Below are positions 46,945 to 56,524 of a stretch of 64,000 nucleotides of DNA, one piece after another. How positions within the stretch are numbered: position 1 is the stretch's first letter; every line of letters begins with the position of its first letter. The stretch spans positions 1-64,000 of the forward strand of contig CAITUP010000141.1 of assembly GCA_903895595.1 (NCBI GenBank), given 5' to 3'. A program made the translations under genes and the position numbers. This DNA is from an uncultured Acetobacteraceae bacterium (lineage in GTDB: Bacteria; Pseudomonadota; Alphaproteobacteria; Acetobacterales; Acetobacteraceae). The notes below the pieces were generated by a model. The model was not told the DNA's origin and ran no database searches. It saw nothing but the letters and a program-made list of their open reading frames with translations.

Positions 46945-46987
46945 TGACCCGACCATTTTTACCCATTGGCCGGATTTGGTCGGGTCA
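46945..46987. promoter_or_regulatory. 11-bp inverted repeat between greA and ilvA
   Basis: TGACCCGACCA (46945-46955) and TGGTCGGGTCA (46977-46987) pair perfectly, and three more bases pair with one mismatch. The 21-base loop begins with TTTTT. It may terminate greA transcription on the minus-directed reading, but its right arm ends only nine bases before the ilvA start, so it could equally control ilvA. Confidence 0.45.
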
Positions 46988-46996
46988 GGCCCGATT

Positions 46997-48217
46997 ATGA
47001 CGGTGATAACGGACACCCCCATGATCACCCTCGCCGACATCGAAGCAGCCGCTGGCCGGATCGCCGGGCGGATTATCCGCACGCCGAGCCTCCCGAGCCA
47101 TGCGGTGTCGGTGGCGACTGGCGCGGATGTGGTGCTGAAGCTGGATCACCTCCAGGTGACCGGCGCGTTCAAGGAGCGTGGCGCCGCCAATCGGCTCGCG
47201 TTGCTGTCCGACGGCGAACGCGCCCGTGGCGTCATCGCGGTGTCCGCCGGCAACCACGCGCAGGCCGTCGCTCGGCATGCCCAGCTACTGGGTATCTCGG
47301 CCACCATCGTGATGCCGAAATTCACCCCCTCCACCAAAGTCACCCGCACGGCCGCCTGGGGGGCGGAGGTCGTGCTGCATGGGGAGACGTTGGCCGAGGC
47401 GGCCGCGCATGCCGGCGAACTCGGGCAACAACGGCAGTTGGTCTACGTGCATCCTTACGACGATGCCGCCATTGTCGCCGGGCAGGGCACGTTGGCGCTG
47501 GAACTGCTGACCGATGTGCCGGACCTCGACGCGATCGTGATACCGGTTGGCGGTGGCGGCTTGCTGGCGGGGTGCCTGATCGCGGCGACGGCGCTGAAAC
47601 CGGGCATCGCGGTCTACGGCGTGGAAGTGGAAGCTTATGCGGCCATGGCGCAGCGGCTGGCCGGTCGCGGCGTGTCCGTCGGCGGTCCGACGATCGCCGA
47701 GGGTATCGCGGTGCGCGACATCGGCGAATTGCCGTTCGACATTGTCCGCCGCCGCCTGACCGATCTGCTGGTCGTGCCGGAACGCGCCATCGAGGAAGCG
47801 ATCGGTCTGCTGGCCGAGGGCGCCAAAACCGTCGTGGAGGGCGCCGGTGCGGCCGGGGTCGCGGCGTTGCTGACGTATCCCGAGCGGTTCCGGGGGAAAA
47901 AGGTCGGGGTCGCGATTACGGGCGGGAACATCGACGCACGCATTCTGTCCAACGTGCTGCTGCGCAATCTGCTGCGCGACGGGCGCCTGCTGCGGCTGCA
48001 TCTGCAAATCCCGGATCGTCCCGGCGTGTTGGCCGATATCGCCGGAAAGATCGGCGGCCAAGGCGGCAATATCATCGAGGTTTCCCACCAACGGCTTTTC
48101 GCCGCTGCGTCGGTTCAGGCCGCCGAGCTGGAGGTCATGGTCGAGGCGCGGGATTCCGCCCATGCCACCGCCATCGTGGAGGCTTTGGAACAAAGTTACG
48201 TGGTACGGCGGGTCTGA
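46997..48217 (+). CDS. ilvA: Threonine ammonia-lyase (biosynthetic or catabolic)
   Basis: About 406 residues of the fold type II PLP family. The PLP lysine is in VTGAFKERGAANRL (near residue 55), the PLP phosphate loop is VGGGGLLAGCL, and a single C-terminal ACT-like domain is present (LLRLHLQIPDRPGVLADIAGKIG). It converts threonine to 2-oxobutanoate for isoleucine synthesis. The size and single ACT domain place it with the shorter IlvA/TdcB group. Starts at 46997 or 47021 are both reasonable. Confidence 0.9.
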   Translation: MTVITDTPMITLADIEAAAGRIAGRIIRTPSLPSHAVSVATGADVVLKLDHLQVTGAFKERGAANRLALLSDGERARGVIAVSAGNHAQAVARHAQLLGISATIVMPKFTPSTKVTRTAAWGAEVVLHGETLAEAAAHAGELGQQRQLVYVHPYDDAAIVAGQGTLALELLTDVPDLDAIVIPVGGGGLLAGCLIAATALKPGIAVYGVEVEAYAAMAQRLAGRGVSVGGPTIAEGIAVRDIGELPFDIVRRRLTDLLVVPERAIEEAIGLLAEGAKTVVEGAGAAGVAALLTYPERFRGKKVGVAITGGNIDARILSNVLLRNLLRDGRLLRLHLQIPDRPGVLADIAGKIGGQGGNIIEVSHQRLFAAASVQAAELEVMVEARDSAHATAIVEALEQSYVVRRV

Positions 48218-48285
48218 AACATTATGATAATTGCGGCGGGGTGCGGGATTCGTTAGGCAAGCCCTTCCAATCAGGATAATTCCGA

Positions 48286-49188
48286 ATGACCATGCGTCCC
48301 GCGCATTTGAAAGCGCTTGAAGCCGAGAGTATTCACATTCTGCGGGAGGTCGCGGCGCAGGCGGCCAATCCGGTGCTGCTCTATTCGATCGGCAAGGACT
48401 CCTCGGTTTTACTGCATTTGGCGCGGAAGGCGTTTTTCCCCGCGAAGCCGCCGTTTCCGCTGCTGCACATCGATACGACCTGGAAATTCCGGGACATGAT
48501 CGTGTTCCGCGACAAGACCGTGCAGCAATTCGGGTTCGAATTGCGGAAGCATACCAACCCCGATGGTTTGCGCGATGGCATCAATCCGTTCGATCACGGC
48601 AGCGCGTATACGCAGATCATGAAAACCGATGCGCTGAAACAAGCTTTGACAATCGGTAAATACGATTTCGCCATCGGCGGCGCCCGCCGGGACGAGGAAC
48701 GCTCGCGCGCCAAGGAACGCGTCTTTTCCGTGCGCGGGCCCGGTCATACGTGGGAGCCGAAACGGCAGCGCCCCGAACTCTGGCATTTGTATAATGGCAA
48801 TTTGGCGCCCGGCGAAACGTTGCGGGTGTTTCCATTGTCGAATTGGACCGAACTCGACGTGTGGACCTATGTCCTGGCCGAAGGCATCGACGTGGTGCCG
48901 CTGTATTTCGCCGCGCCGCGCCCGACCGTGATGCGCGACGGGCAGATTATCGTCGTCGATGACGACCGTATGCGGTTCCTGCCGGGCGAAAAACCCGAAA
49001 CCAAACTGGTCCGGTTCCGGTCGCTCGGTTGTTACCCGCTGTCGGCGGCGGTGGATTCTCCGGCAGCCACGTTGGAAGACATCGTCGCGGAAATGCGCAG
49101 CACGCGGGTGTCGGAACGCGCGGGCCGGTTGATCGATCAGGATCAGGATTCCTCAATGGAGAAGAAGAAGCGCGAGGGATACTTCTGA
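48286..49188 (+). CDS. cysD: Sulfate adenylyltransferase subunit 2
   Basis: A 300-residue CysD with the PP-loop [17 protein letters not shown] (about residues 35-51), [16 protein letters not shown] and the family's [18 protein letters not shown]. With the CysN GTPase it activates sulfate to APS at the expense of ATP and GTP. The stop overlaps the cysNC start by one base (TGATG), so the subunits are made together. A 68-bp region separates it from ilvA. Confidence 0.97.
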   Translation: MTMRPAHLKALEAESIHILREVAAQAANPVLLYSIGKDSSVLLHLARKAFFPAKPPFPLLHIDTTWKFRDMIVFRDKTVQQFGFELRKHTNPDGLRDGINPFDHGSAYTQIMKTDALKQALTIGKYDFAIGGARRDEERSRAKERVFSVRGPGHTWEPKRQRPELWHLYNGNLAPGETLRVFPLSNWTELDVWTYVLAEGIDVVPLYFAAPRPTVMRDGQIIVVDDDRMRFLPGEKPETKLVRFRSLGCYPLSAAVDSPAATLEDIVAEMRSTRVSERAGRLIDQDQDSSMEKKKREGYF

Positions 49189-51029
49189 TGCCTGATTCTC
49201 TTCTGCGCGTCCTGACCTGCGGCAGCGTCGACGACGGCAAATCCACGCTGATCGGGCGCCTGCTGTTCGAATGCGGCTCCATTCCCGACGACGTGTTGGT
49301 CGCGCTGGAACGCGACTCCCGCCGCTTCGGCACGGTCGAGGGCGGGACCGATTACGCCCTGCTGGTCGATGGGCTGGCGGCGGAGCGGGAGCAGGGGGTG
49401 ACGATCGATGTCGCCTACCGCTTTTTCGAAACCCCGGTGCGGCGCTTCATCCTGGCGGACTCGCCGGGGCATCAGCAGTACACCCGCAACATGGTGACGG
49501 GGGCCTCGACCTCGGACTTCGCCATTCTGCTGATCGACGCGCGCAAGGGGATTCTGGCGCAGACGCGGCGGCATGCCGCGATCGTGTCGCTGTTGGGCAT
49601 CCGCGATGTGGTGCTGGCGGTGAACAAAATGGACCTGGTTGGGTTCGATCAAGCGGTGTTCGACGGCATTGTCGCCGGGTTCCATGCGCTGCTGGATCGC
49701 CTGGGGCCGCTGAACGTGACGGCCATTCCGGTCGTGGCCCGCGACGGCGACAACGTGACGCGGCCGTCCACCAACATGCCTTGGTATACGGGCGCGACGC
49801 TGCTGGCGACGCTGGAGCGCGCCGAACCGACCCTGAGGCCGCTGGACGTGCCGTTCCGCATGCCGGTGCAATACGTCAACCGGCCCGATCACACGTTCCG
49901 GGGTTATGCGGGCACGGTCGAAGCCGGGACGATCAAACCCGGCGATACCGTCATCAACACGACATCCCGCGTCGAAGCCAAAATCGCCCAAATCGTCACC
50001 ATGGACGGCGATCTGGCGACGGCCGGTCGGGACGAACCAGTGACGCTGGTGCTGGACCGGGAAATCGACGTCTCCCGCGGCGATGTGCTGGCGGTGGAGC
50101 CGATCCCGGCTTTGGCCGGTCAGATCGACGCCTGGGTCGTATGGATGGACGAAACACCGCTGTTCCGCGGGCGCGCCTACCAATTCATGCTGGGTACGAA
50201 ATCGGTCGTCGGCACCATCACCGACATCACCAACCGCCTGGATGTGGACACGCTGACCGAGGTTGCGGTGCGGGAACTCGCATTGAACGAGATCGGGCGC
50301 GTGTCGATCTCCCTGTCGCACCCCGTCGCCTGCGAGGTCTACACCGAAAGCCGCACTCTCGGCGGGTTCGTGCTGGTCGATCGCCTGACCCGCAACACCG
50401 TCGGTGCCGGCATGGTCACCGCGATCAAGGCCGCTCGGTCGGACGTGTACTGGCACCGGATGGATGTCGGTAAGGATGCGCGTGCTCTGTTGAACGGCCA
50501 GAAACCGGCGGTGCTGTGGTTCACCGGCCTATCCGGTGCCGGCAAATCCACCATCGCCAATCTGGTGGAGAAGCAGTTGCTCGCCATGGGCCGGCACAGC
50601 ATGACGCTGGACGGGGACAATGTGCGGCATGGGCTGAACCGCGATCTTGGGTTCTCGGAAGCCGATCGCGTCGAAAACATCCGCCGCATCGCCGAAGTCT
50701 CGAAACTATTCGTCGAGGCCGGGCTGATCGTGCTGGTGTCCTTCATCTCCCCCTACCGGAACGAGCGAATGCTGGCGCGGGATTGCGTGGAGGAAGGCGA
50801 ATTCCTGGAAATCTACGTCGATACCCCGGTGGACGAATGCCGCCGCCGCGATCCCAAGGGTCTGTATCAGAAGGCAGATTCCGGTCAGTTGCGGAACTTC
50901 ACGGGTGTTGACGCGCCCTACGAAGCGCCTTTGGACCCGGAAATCCGGTTGCCGACGCTGGAAGGATCGCCCGAGGTTCTGGCGGCGAAAGTGATCGATG
51001 CACTGCGCGAACGCGGCATCATCGGCTGA
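49188..51029 (+). CDS. cysNC: Bifunctional sulfate adenylyltransferase subunit 1 / adenylylsulfate kinase
   Basis: A 613-residue CysN-CysC fusion. The EF-Tu-like GTPase has G1 CGSVDDGKSTLIGRLL (residues 7-22), G3 DSPGHQQY and G4 NKMD. After two beta-barrel domains the APS kinase part begins near residue 430 with LWFTGLSGAGKSTIANLVE (P-loop) and DGDNVRHGLNRDLGF. The protein promotes APS synthesis with CysD and then phosphorylates APS to PAPS. PAPS reductase is not in the window. It overlaps the next gene by 32 bases. Confidence 0.97.
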   Translation: MPDSLLRVLTCGSVDDGKSTLIGRLLFECGSIPDDVLVALERDSRRFGTVEGGTDYALLVDGLAAEREQGVTIDVAYRFFETPVRRFILADSPGHQQYTRNMVTGASTSDFAILLIDARKGILAQTRRHAAIVSLLGIRDVVLAVNKMDLVGFDQAVFDGIVAGFHALLDRLGPLNVTAIPVVARDGDNVTRPSTNMPWYTGATLLATLERAEPTLRPLDVPFRMPVQYVNRPDHTFRGYAGTVEAGTIKPGDTVINTTSRVEAKIAQIVTMDGDLATAGRDEPVTLVLDREIDVSRGDVLAVEPIPALAGQIDAWVVWMDETPLFRGRAYQFMLGTKSVVGTITDITNRLDVDTLTEVAVRELALNEIGRVSISLSHPVACEVYTESRTLGGFVLVDRLTRNTVGAGMVTAIKAARSDVYWHRMDVGKDARALLNGQKPAVLWFTGLSGAGKSTIANLVEKQLLAMGRHSMTLDGDNVRHGLNRDLGFSEADRVENIRRIAEVSKLFVEAGLIVLVSFISPYRNERMLARDCVEEGEFLEIYVDTPVDECRRRDPKGLYQKADSGQLRNFTGVDAPYEAPLDPEIRLPTLEGSPEVLAAKVIDALRERGIIG

Positions 51030-51597
51030 TACGCTCGCCGCCGTCGCGGCGGAGGTGCGGGCCTGCCGGGTTTGCACTCTGCCGCTTGGGCCTCGGCCGG
51101 TGTTTCGCGTGTCCACGACCGCGACGGTCTTGATCGCCGGGCAGGCGCCGGGGACGGCGGTACACGCGACCGGCATTCCCTGGAACGATCCGTCCGGGGA
51201 GCGGTTGCGGCGCTGGCTCGCGATGGATCGCGACACTTTCTACGACGAGAGCCGTATCGCCATCCTGCCCATGGGCTTCTGTTATCCTGGGCGGCTGCCG
51301 AACGGCGGCGACGCCCCGCCTCGGCCGGAATGCGCGCCGTTGTGGCGGGCGCGGTTGCTGGCCGCGATGCCGGCGATCCGGTTGACGCTGCTGGTCGGCA
51401 GCTACGCGCAAGTGCATGCTCTGGGGCGCGGGCCGATGACAGAACGCGTCCGAGACTTTCGGGCATTTCTGCCGGAGCGGTTCCCGCTGCCGCATCCGTC
51501 CTGGCGCACGACGGCGTGGGAGCGAAAGAACCCGTGGTTCGAAGCAGAGGCTTTGCCGGCGCTGCGGGCGGCGGTGGGCGCGGCGCTGTTGCAATAG
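50998..51597 (+). CDS. Uracil-DNA glycosylase family protein
   Basis: A 199-residue UDG-superfamily protein. VLIAGQAPGTAVHATGIPWNDPSG corresponds to the catalytic GQDPG-type loop followed by the substrate pocket. RACRVCT upstream offers two cysteines but not the full four-cysteine cluster of family 4 UDGs. HPSWRT is the C-terminal HPS loop that inserts into DNA. Activity on uracil is unproven. The ATG at 50998 overlaps the cysNC end by 32 bases; a GTG at 51055 is the alternative. Confidence 0.8.
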   Translation: MHCANAASSADTLAAVAAEVRACRVCTLPLGPRPVFRVSTTATVLIAGQAPGTAVHATGIPWNDPSGERLRRWLAMDRDTFYDESRIAILPMGFCYPGRLPNGGDAPPRPECAPLWRARLLAAMPAIRLTLLVGSYAQVHALGRGPMTERVRDFRAFLPERFPLPHPSWRTTAWERKNPWFEAEALPALRAAVGAALLQ

Positions 51598-51615
51598 GCT
51601 GCGCCGCCGCTCTGA

Positions 51616-52749
51616 CTACCCCCGCCCCCCATCGAAGAACTCCTTCACCCGAGCGAAGAAACCCTCGTTCTCTGGGCTGCCTTTGGCGTTTTTCTTACCC
51701 TCGGCGTCGAACTGCTCCAGCAGTTCCCGCTGCTTCGCCGACAGGGATTGCGGTGTCTCCACGGTCACCTCGATCACCATGTCGCCACGGGCCGGGCTGC
51801 GCAGGACGGAGAATCCCTTGCCGCGCAACCGGAATTGCGACCCCGTCTGCGTCCCGGCGGGGATTTTCACCCGCGCCTTGGTGCCGTCGATCACCGGGAC
51901 TTCGACGTCGCCGCCGAGCGCCGCCTGAGTCATCCGCAATGGCACGCGCATCAGGATATGCGCGCCTTCCCGCTGGAAGAACTCGTGCGCGCGGATGCCG
52001 ATGTGGACGTAAAGGTCGCCATTGCGGACGCCCTGGCCACCGGCCTCGCCCTCGCCGGTCAGGCGGATGCGTGTGCCGTGATCGACGCCGGCGGGGATGG
52101 TCACCTCCAGCGTGCGATCACGCTGCACCGTCCCCGCGCCACGGCAGATGCGGCAGGGGTTGCGGATGGTTTTGCCCTGGCCGCCGCAGGTGTGGCAGGG
52201 GCGTTCGATGGTGAAGAACCCTTGCTGCTGCCGGACCTTGCCGGCACCGCGGCAGGTGCCGCAGGTCTGGGCGCCGCTGGCGTCCGCCGATCCGCTGCCG
52301 GTGCAGGTCTCGCACGTCACCCGAGTCGGCACGCGAATCGGCGCTTTCACGCCGTTGAACGCCTGCACCAGATCGATTTCGACCGCCTGTTGGATGTCGT
52401 TGCCGGTGCGTGGGCGGTTCCGTCCGCCGCCCATCTGGCCGAACATCTGCTCGAAGATATCGCCCAGCCCGCCGCCGGCGCCGAAATCGAACCCGCCGGA
52501 GAATCCGCCCGCGCCGCCGCCCTGCTCGAACGCGGCATGGCCGTACTGGTTGTAAGCGGCGCGCTTCTGGTCGTCCTTCAGCACGTCGTAGGCTTCAGAC
52601 AGTTCCTTGAACTTCGCCTCGGCATCCTTATTCCCCGGATTGCGATCCGGGTGGTACTGCATGGCGAGCTTGCGGTACGCCTTCTTCAGGTCGTCCGCTG
52701 AGGCATCTTTGGCCACGCCGAGCGTGGTGTAGAAATCCTGTTTGGCCAT
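51616..52749 (-). CDS. dnaJ: Chaperone DnaJ
   Basis: A 377-residue class I J-protein. The J domain has [13 protein letters not shown] (HPD near residue 33), then a glycine/phenylalanine-rich linker. Four CxxCxGxG zinc repeats ([32 protein letters not shown]) come next, and the C-terminal substrate-binding domains follow. It delivers unfolded proteins to DnaK. It lies downstream of dnaK with a strong hairpin in the 94-bp gap. Confidence 0.98.
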   Translation of the reverse strand: MAKQDFYTTLGVAKDASADDLKKAYRKLAMQYHPDRNPGNKDAEAKFKELSEAYDVLKDDQKRAAYNQYGHAAFEQGGGAGGFSGGFDFGAGGGLGDIFEQMFGQMGGGRNRPRTGNDIQQAVEIDLVQAFNGVKAPIRVPTRVTCETCTGSGSADASGAQTCGTCRGAGKVRQQQGFFTIERPCHTCGGQGKTIRNPCRICRGAGTVQRDRTLEVTIPAGVDHGTRIRLTGEGEAGGQGVRNGDLYVHIGIRAHEFFQREGAHILMRVPLRMTQAALGGDVEVPVIDGTKARVKIPAGTQTGSQFRLRGKGFSVLRSPARGDMVIEVTVETPQSLSAKQRELLEQFDAEGKKNAKGSPENEGFFARVKEFFDGGRG

Positions 52750-52784
52750 TGTGGGCCTTTCCCCAGGCTCAGAACTGCAAATGA

Positions 52785-52818
52785 GTCGCGCCCGGCTTCA
52801 TCGAAGCTCGGGCGCGAC
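52785..52818 (-). terminator. Strong stem-loop between dnaK and dnaJ
   Basis: On the minus strand GTCGCGCCCG and CGGGCGCGAC pair perfectly and the stem continues through GCTTC/GAAGC past a single bulged A, giving about 15 bp with a three-base loop. There is only a weak T-rich tail. Such a stem may reduce dnaJ relative to dnaK by partial termination or protect the dnaK 3' end. Confidence 0.6.
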
Positions 52819-52843
52819 CGGTCAACCCAACAAGCTGAAAACC

Positions 52844-54757
52844 TCAGCCTGCTTTCTTCTTCTTGTCGTCGACTTCTTCGTATTCGGCGTCGACGACCTT
52901 ATCGTTCGGGTTGGCGCCACCCGGCTGACCACCCGCGGCCTGCGCCGCTTCGGCTTCGGCTTTGTACATCGCCTCGCCGATTTTCATCGCGGCCTGGCTC
53001 AGGCGTTCGGTCGCCTGCTTCAACGCCTCGGCGTCGGTGCCTTCCAGGGCCGATTTAGCCGCGGCGATCGCGGCTTCCGCTTCGCCCTTTTCCTGAGCAC
53101 CCAGCTTGTCGCCATGCTCGCTCAGGTTTTTCTCGACCTGATGCACAAGGCCCTCGGCGTGGTTACGGGCTTCCACCATCTCACGCCGCTTCTTGTCGGC
53201 TTCGGCGTTCGCCTCGGCCTCCTTGACCATGCGCTGGATGTCGGCTTCGGACAGACCGCCCGAGGCCTGGATGCGGATCTGCTGTTCCTTGCCGGTGGCC
53301 TTGTCCTTCGCCTGAACGGACACGATGCCGTTGGCGTCGATGTCGAAGGTTACCTCGATCTGCGGCACGCCGCGCGGGGCGGGCGGCAAGCCGGTCAGGT
53401 CGAAATTGCCCAGCAGCTTGTTGTCGGCCGCCATTTCGCGCTCGCCCTGCATGACCTTGATGGTCACGGCGGACTGGTTGTCGTCGGCGGTGGAGAACAC
53501 CTGCGACTTCTTGGTCGGGATGGTGGTGTTGCGCTCGATCAACCGGGTGAACACGCCGCCCAGGGTTTCGATGCCGAGCGACAACGGGGTCACATCCAGC
53601 AGCAGCACGTCCTTGACGTCGCCCTTGAGCACGCCGCCCTGCACCGCTGCGCCGATGGCGACCACTTCGTCGGGGTTGACGTTACGGGCCGGCTCGCGGC
53701 CGAAGAAGGTCTTCACCGTCTCGACGACCTTCGGCATGCGGGTCATGCCGCCGACCAGGATCACTTCGGTGATCTCGCCCGCCGTCACGCCGGCATCCTT
53801 CAGCGCCGCGCGGCACGGCCCAAGCGTCCGTGTGATCAAATCATCGACCAGCTGTTCCAGCTTCGCTCGGCTGATCTTCATGACCAGATGCTTGGGGCCA
53901 GAGGCATCCGCGGTGATGAACGGCAGGTTGACTTCGGTTTCGCGGGACGACGAAAGCTCGATTTTGGCTTTTTCGCCGGCTTCCTTCAGGCGTTGCAGCG
54001 CGAGCTTGTCGTTGCGCAGGTCGATCCCCTGCTCCTTTTTAAACTCGTCGGCCAAGTAGTCGATGATGCGAAGGTCGAAGTCCTCGCCGCCGAGGAACGT
54101 GTCGCCGTTGGTGGATTTAACCTCGAACACGCCATCGCCGATTTCGAGGACAGAAATGTCGAAGGTACCGCCGCCGAGATCGTACACGACGATGGTGCCG
54201 GAACCCTTCTTGTCCATGCCGTAAGCCAACGCCGCGGCGGTTGGCTCGTTGATGATACGCAGCACGTCCAGGCCGGCGATGCGGCCGGCGTCCTTGGTCG
54301 CTTGGCGCTGGCTGTCGTTGAAGTACGCGGGGACGGTGACCACGGCCTGGGTGACGGGTTCGCCAAGATAGGCTTCCGCCGTCTCTTTCATCTTGCCGAG
54401 CACGAAGGCACTGATCTGGCTCGGGGAGTATTTCTCGCCGCGGCACTGTACCCATGCGTCGCCGTTGTCGCCTTTGACGATTTCGTAGGGCACCATGCCC
54501 TTGTCTTTCGCGACCAACGGATCGTCGTAGCGCCGGCCCATCAGGCGCTTGATCGCATACAACGTGTTGGTCGGGTTCGTGACGGCCTGCCGCTTGGCGG
54601 ACTGGCCGACGAGGCGTTCGCCATTGTCGGCGAAGGCAATCATGCTGGGCGTGGTGCGCGCGCCTTCCGCGTTCTCGATGACCCGGACTTCGCTGCCTTC
54701 CATAATGGCGATGCACGAGTTCGTGGTGCCGAGGTCGATACCGATTACCTTACTCAT
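52844..54757 (-). CDS. dnaK: Chaperone DnaK
   Basis: A 637-residue Hsp70. The N-terminal ATPase begins [15 protein letters not shown] and includes the phosphate loop [17 protein letters not shown]; the peptide-binding domain follows, and the tail ends with the EEVDDKKKK-type acidic/basic motif. It binds unfolded chains with GrpE and DnaJ. A GGAG site precedes the ATG. It lies between grpE and dnaJ in one leftward cluster. Confidence 0.99.
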   Translation of the reverse strand: MSKVIGIDLGTTNSCIAIMEGSEVRVIENAEGARTTPSMIAFADNGERLVGQSAKRQAVTNPTNTLYAIKRLMGRRYDDPLVAKDKGMVPYEIVKGDNGDAWVQCRGEKYSPSQISAFVLGKMKETAEAYLGEPVTQAVVTVPAYFNDSQRQATKDAGRIAGLDVLRIINEPTAAALAYGMDKKGSGTIVVYDLGGGTFDISVLEIGDGVFEVKSTNGDTFLGGEDFDLRIIDYLADEFKKEQGIDLRNDKLALQRLKEAGEKAKIELSSSRETEVNLPFITADASGPKHLVMKISRAKLEQLVDDLITRTLGPCRAALKDAGVTAGEITEVILVGGMTRMPKVVETVKTFFGREPARNVNPDEVVAIGAAVQGGVLKGDVKDVLLLDVTPLSLGIETLGGVFTRLIERNTTIPTKKSQVFSTADDNQSAVTIKVMQGEREMAADNKLLGNFDLTGLPPAPRGVPQIEVTFDIDANGIVSVQAKDKATGKEQQIRIQASGGLSEADIQRMVKEAEANAEADKKRREMVEARNHAEGLVHQVEKNLSEHGDKLGAQEKGEAEAAIAAAKSALEGTDAEALKQATERLSQAAMKIGEAMYKAEAEAAQAAGGQPGGANPNDKVVDAEYEEVDDKKKKAG

Positions 54758-54830
54758 GTTTCAAAAGCTCCGTTTAGCGGACGCCGGCGGCCCGAAGCAC
54801 CGCGAACGCCCCTGGGGGGGAATGGTTTGG

Positions 54831-54859
54831 ATGTATGAGGCGGGGGCGTTGGCGACAAG
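54831..54859 (-). promoter_or_regulatory. Possible heat-shock (sigma-32) promoter for dnaK
   Basis: On the minus strand CTTGTCG and CTCATACAT are separated by 13 bases, about 75 bases before the dnaK ATG. This resembles the alphaproteobacterial sigma-32 consensus (CTTG at -35, a C-rich -10 with CCAT). One or two positions differ, and no CIRCE element is visible. Confidence 0.35.
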
Positions 54860-54895
54860 GGTTCCGGGTGGATTTTTTGTCGTTTTGCGCCTTGT

Positions 54896-55501
54896 TCAGG
54901 CCGCGTTACCCGTAATCTCGGCGGGAGGCGCCTTGGCGACGACGACCATCGCGGGTTTCAGCAGGCGCCCGTTCAGGGTCCAGCATGCGCTCCAGGCTTG
55001 CAGGACTGTGCCGGGTTTCTGGCTGTCGGTTTCCTGTTCCTGCATCGCCTGATGGCGATTCGGATCGAACGGGTGACCGACCGGGTCCTCCTTCTTAATC
55101 CCGTTGCGCTCCAGAATGCCGATGAAGCTGCGTTCGACGCCTTCCAGACCTTCGCGCACCTTGCCGACGATCGCAGGCTGGCTGTCGGAGTGGGGCGGCA
55201 GACTGTCGAGGCCGCGTTTGAGGTTTTCGGCCGCTTCCACCACGTCGGTGGCGAATTTCTGCACTGCGTATTGGCGGGCATCGTCGGCATCGCGGCGGGC
55301 GCGGGCGCGGATGTTGGCGTTCTCGGCCTCCGACCGCATCCAGCGGTCTTTCATCTCCGCCAGTTCCACTTCGAGTTCGGCGATGCGGGCGGTCGCGGCC
55401 TGCATCAGCTGTTCCGGGGTGTGCGGGATTTCGGGGTTCGCGGCATCCGGGCCAGTCTCGGTCGCCGGGTGCGCGTGGGCGTGTTCGTGATCGGTGCTCA
55501 T
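54896..55501 (-). CDS. grpE: Nucleotide exchange factor GrpE
   Basis: A 201-residue GrpE. A histidine- and proline-rich N-terminus precedes the long coiled coil (ARIAELEVELAEMKDRWMRS, then EAENANIRARARRD), and the beta-wing ends with GVERSFIGILERNGIKKEDP and the DPNRHQAM block. It releases ADP from DnaK. I chose the ATG at 55501; the frame stays open upstream by chance across another gene. The C-terminal tail (VVVAKAPPAEITGNAA) is ordinary. Confidence 0.96.
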   Translation of the reverse strand: MSTDHEHAHAHPATETGPDAANPEIPHTPEQLMQAATARIAELEVELAEMKDRWMRSEAENANIRARARRDADDARQYAVQKFATDVVEAAENLKRGLDSLPPHSDSQPAIVGKVREGLEGVERSFIGILERNGIKKEDPVGHPFDPNRHQAMQEQETDSQKPGTVLQAWSACWTLNGRLLKPAMVVVAKAPPAEITGNAA

Positions 55502-55559
55502 AGTCGCATCAGTTAGGGCGGCGGGTCCGTCAGGACAAGCGGGGCGAGGAATGAAAATC

Positions 55560-55871
55560 TTATTGCGCCCCGTCGTCTTGCGCGGCCGGCGGCAGGCCGG
55601 GCTTCGGCGCGCGCTTCGGGCGTGTGGCGCATTCGGCGTTGGCGCCGGTGCCGGGGGCGTTTTCGAACGTGCAATGCGTGGTGGGCGGGACGCCGCAGAC
55701 GCGGTCCATGTTCTTGAACCCGACGCACTGGCCGTTCGGCCCACGATAGCCCGGCCCGCCTTTGCAGCCGCATCCGTGACACGCCGGCCGCTCCGGGCAG
55801 TTTTCGGCGGCAGCCGGGTTGGCGAACAGGAGAAAAAGCGCCGCCAGGAAACATGCGAGCCGAGCAATCAG
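55560..55871 (-). CDS. Cysteine-rich secreted small protein with a non-ATG start
   Basis: About 103 residues, found only by reading the third minus-strand frame. A signal peptide (LIARLACFLAALFLLFANPAAA) is followed by a mature part with eight cysteines: ENCPERPACHGCGCKGG, GQCVG, RVCG, THCT and AECA. No ATG, GTG or TTG opens the frame. The start must be CTG (55871) or ATT (55868), both overlapping the TGA of the upstream winged-helix gene, which suggests translational reinitiation. Codon use and the clear signal peptide support it. The function is unknown. Confidence 0.55.
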   Translation of the reverse strand: MIARLACFLAALFLLFANPAAAENCPERPACHGCGCKGGPGYRGPNGQCVGFKNMDRVCGVPPTTHCTFENAPGTGANAECATRPKRAPKPGLPPAAQDDGAQ

Positions 55872-56215
55872 AGTGCGATCTCCGCCACGATCCGATCGGC
55901 TGTCGCCCGTACCGAACCGTCGGAGCGGTCGATGAGGCCAGTGGACTCCAACGCGGCCACATCGGCATGCACGCGACGATATTGCCGACCCAGCGCCCGG
56001 GCGAGGGCCGAAACAGACACTTCCGGTTGGCCGTGGAGGTGACGGAGCAAGCGGTAGCGCTCCCCGGTCATGACATGGGCCAGACCGTCCCAGGATTCAA
56101 ACGACAGCACCCGTTCCGGGGTCGTGTCGCCCCGTTCGGCTCGGTGCCAAGCCCCGAGGAACGCGACGGCGTCGTCGCGGAGCGTTCCGCCGACCGCGAT
56201 TTTCAGATCGTCCAT
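55868..56215 (-). CDS. Winged-helix DNA-binding protein, putative antitoxin of a TumE-type module
   Basis: A 115-residue protein. Residues 46-95 form a winged helix (HVMTGERYRLLRHLHGQPEV, SALARALGRQYRRVHADVAAL) like the HVO_A0114/TumA group that accompanies TumE (DUF6516) toxins. The ATG directly follows the TAA of the toxin's C-terminal fragment, with no bases between them. The partner toxin is broken, so the protein may now be only a residual regulator. Confidence 0.75.
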   Translation of the reverse strand: MDDLKIAVGGTLRDDAVAFLGAWHRAERGDTTPERVLSFESWDGLAHVMTGERYRLLRHLHGQPEVSVSALARALGRQYRRVHADVAALESTGLIDRSDGSVRATADRIVAEIAL

Positions 56216-56395
56216 TTAGCGGCCCTTATTCCTGTCATGTCCCGCGTAGTCCTGCACATCGGTCAGGTAGTCCTCGATCAGCTGCCCCGGCGTCGTGAAG
56301 GCGTAGGGTTCTTCGAACGCGCCGTAGTGCCGGTGGTCTCCCTTGCCGGGTTCGTTATCGTAGCCAATAAGCCGTTGTCTGTCCCGACCGTAGTA
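56216..56395 (-). pseudogene. C-terminal piece of a TumE/DUF6516-type toxin
   Basis: The frame reads YYGRDRQRLIGYDNEPGKGD, then HRHYGAFEEPYAFTTPGQLI and a short tail to a TAA that touches the antitoxin ATG. GYDNE-x-GKGDHRH is the signature of the DUF6516/TumE family. Upstream of 56395 the frame has no start and turns to unrelated sequence before a stop at 56468-56470. The missing N-terminus is found at 57641-57769 in the same orientation. Confidence 0.8.
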
Positions 56396-56524
56396 ATCGC
56401 CGAAACATTGAAAAAGATTCAGGTGGCCTGAAACCGCACCAGCAGGTGCAGGACGAAATGACGCGCTTCATGGCCGAGGGCGCGCCGGAATTCTGACCAT
56501 TACCGCTGGATGCCAGGTCGGAGG

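Noticed and set aside
55502-55867. Upstream extension of the grpE frame
   Set aside because: The extension is Arg/Pro-rich and overlaps the cysteine-rich secreted protein in a different frame; GrpE homology begins at the ATG at 55501.
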